From positions 62,001-126,000 of the forward strand of contig NZ_JAIUIE010000002.1 in assembly GCF_020165495.1 (NCBI RefSeq): a DNA stretch of 64,000 nt, written 5' to 3'. The notes below the pieces were generated by a model that was not told the origin of the DNA, did no database searches, and worked only from the letters and a program-made list of their open reading frames with translations. The position numbers were made by a program, and so were the translations under genes. The stretch comes from Mesorhizobium sp. BR1-1-16. GTDB taxonomy: Bacteria; Pseudomonadota; Alphaproteobacteria; Rhizobiales; Kaistiaceae. Positions 63,229 through 64,000 of the stretch are shown here, one piece after another (the stretch's first letter is position 1; the number at the start of each line of letters is the position of its first letter).

Positions 63229-64000
63229 ATGACGGACCAGGTGACCCAACCGAGCGGCTTCGGCCGGAGCTACAAGCATGTCGCGCGCCGTATCGTCGCC
63301 TCGCGTCGCGACGGCATGGCCGATAACCAGCTTGGCCTGGTGCTGACCTTCGTTGCAGGCGCCGTCAATGCGGGCGGCTTCTTCTATGTCGGGCAGTATA
63401 CGTCGCATATGTCGGGCATCGTCGCGGCGATCGCCGATCATGTCGTGCTGGGGCTTGGCGATCTTGTTCTCGCAGGGCTGATCGCATTCGGCGCCTTCAC
63501 GCTGGGCGCCGCAACCTCGGCCATCCTGATCAACTGGGGCCGGCGCCACTATGTCAGCACGCAATATGTGCTGCCGATCTCGCTAGAATGCGTGCTGCTG
63601 CTGGTCTTCGGCGCGCTGGTCGGACCGACGCTGCCGGCTTCCCTCGTGCAGCCGCTCGGCATTCCGCTGCTCTGCTTCATCATGGGATTGCAGAACGCCA
63701 CGGTGACCAAGATTTCGGGCGCGCGCATCCGCACGACCCATGTCACCGGCATGGTAACCGATCTCGGCATCGAAATCGGCAAGTTCGGCTATGAGTTGGT
63801 TGGCCGCTTCCGACCGGATGATCATCGGCCCCCGGTCGCTGCCGATCGCCCGAAGCTGGCTCTGCTGTCCTCGCTACTCGGCGCTTTTATCTGCGGCGGC
63901 ATCGTCGGCGCGCTCGGCTTCAGCCGCATCGGCCCGGCAGTCGCGACCTTGCTGGCGCTGGTGCTTGCGGCTCTGGTCGCCCCGTCATGGGGCGAAATCT
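63229..64000 (+). CDS. YoaK family (DUF1275) membrane protein, 3' partial
   Basis: The frame is open to the window end (257 residues seen). The DUF1275 pattern is clear: LVLTFVAGAVNAGGFFYVGQ, TSHMSGIVAAIADH, GLQNATVTKISGARIRTTHV and TGMVTDLGIEIG, with about six transmembrane helices. The function of the family is unknown; transport has been suggested. The C-terminus is cut by the window boundary. No operon partner is visible on its left (78 bases from the glycerate kinase). Confidence 0.87.
   Translation, partial: MTDQVTQPSGFGRSYKHVARRIVASRRDGMADNQLGLVLTFVAGAVNAGGFFYVGQYTSHMSGIVAAIADHVVLGLGDLVLAGLIAFGAFTLGAATSAILINWGRRHYVSTQYVLPISLECVLLLVFGALVGPTLPASLVQPLGIPLLCFIMGLQNATVTKISGARIRTTHVTGMVTDLGIEIGKFGYELVGRFRPDDHRPPVAADRPKLALLSSLLGAFICGGIVGALGFSRIGPAVATLLALVLAALVAPSWGEI

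Overview
The window looks like a chromosomal segment of a high-GC alphaproteobacterium of the order Hyphomicrobiales (Rhizobiales). The evidence is the gene order gcrA / argD-argF-hslO / apaG, an alphaproteobacterial LexA box (GAAC-N7-GAAC) in front of an imuA-imuB-dnaE2 cassette, a complete PhyR-NepR-EcfG general stress response locus, a SAM-II riboswitch on metZ, an ALA-synthase type hemA, and a degenerate ribBX gene. The genus cannot be fixed from the sequence. I saw no tRNA, rRNA, insertion sequence, phage or CRISPR array.

Layout. 1-4559: the end of a ugp-like ABC importer operon (ugpA-ugpE-ugpC) followed by a TIM-barrel isomerase and an EEP-family phosphodiesterase. 4.7-10.3 kb: LexA-controlled SOS mutagenesis cassette. 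10.4-11.6 kb: mannonate dehydratase. 11.6-17.1 kb: a TetR regulator with its own operator, then an RND efflux adaptor and pump. 17.2-32.0 kb: a large catabolic cluster made of a LacI regulator, oxidoreductases, a CoA-transferase, an enoyl-CoA hydratase, an aldehyde dehydrogenase, a sugar-type ABC importer, two GMC oxidoreductases, an SDR and a Dabb protein. The same palindrome TGGAACGTTCCA lies directly after the -10 box of both of its transcription units. 32.1-33.2 kb: ribBX. 33.2-37.2 kb: a stress island (DUF1328 protein, class A beta-lactamase, ecfG, nepR, phyR, a holin-like membrane protein, a DUF883 protein). Four EcfG-type promoters with identical spacing (GGAAC-N16-C[GA]TT) serve these genes.

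37.3-48.6 kb: a second importer operon of the spermidine/putrescine type ending in an Asp/Glu-hydantoin racemase homologue that lacks both catalytic cysteines; then a GntR regulator, preT-preA (reductive pyrimidine catabolism) with a RutR-like operator upstream, an AraC/SDR pair, and rutR itself. 48.7-59 kb: housekeeping genes gcrA, argD, argF, hslO, apaG, mscL, an aminotransferase, hemA, an outer-membrane protein and metZ. 59-64 kb: dcd, a hydratase, an SDR, a glycerate kinase, and a DUF1275 membrane protein cut by the window end.

How the parts work together. Regulation is the most informative layer. Several circuits can be read from operator plus regulator in the same window: LexA/imu, TetR/RND, LacI/catabolic cluster, EcfG/stress island, GntR/importer, RutR/pre, CcrM-GcrA sites at gcrA, SAM-II/metZ and an FNR-type box at hemA. 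The least understood parts are the pathway of the LacI-controlled cluster, the cysteine-less racemase in its transporter operon, and a terminator-like hairpin at the very start of the argD transcript.
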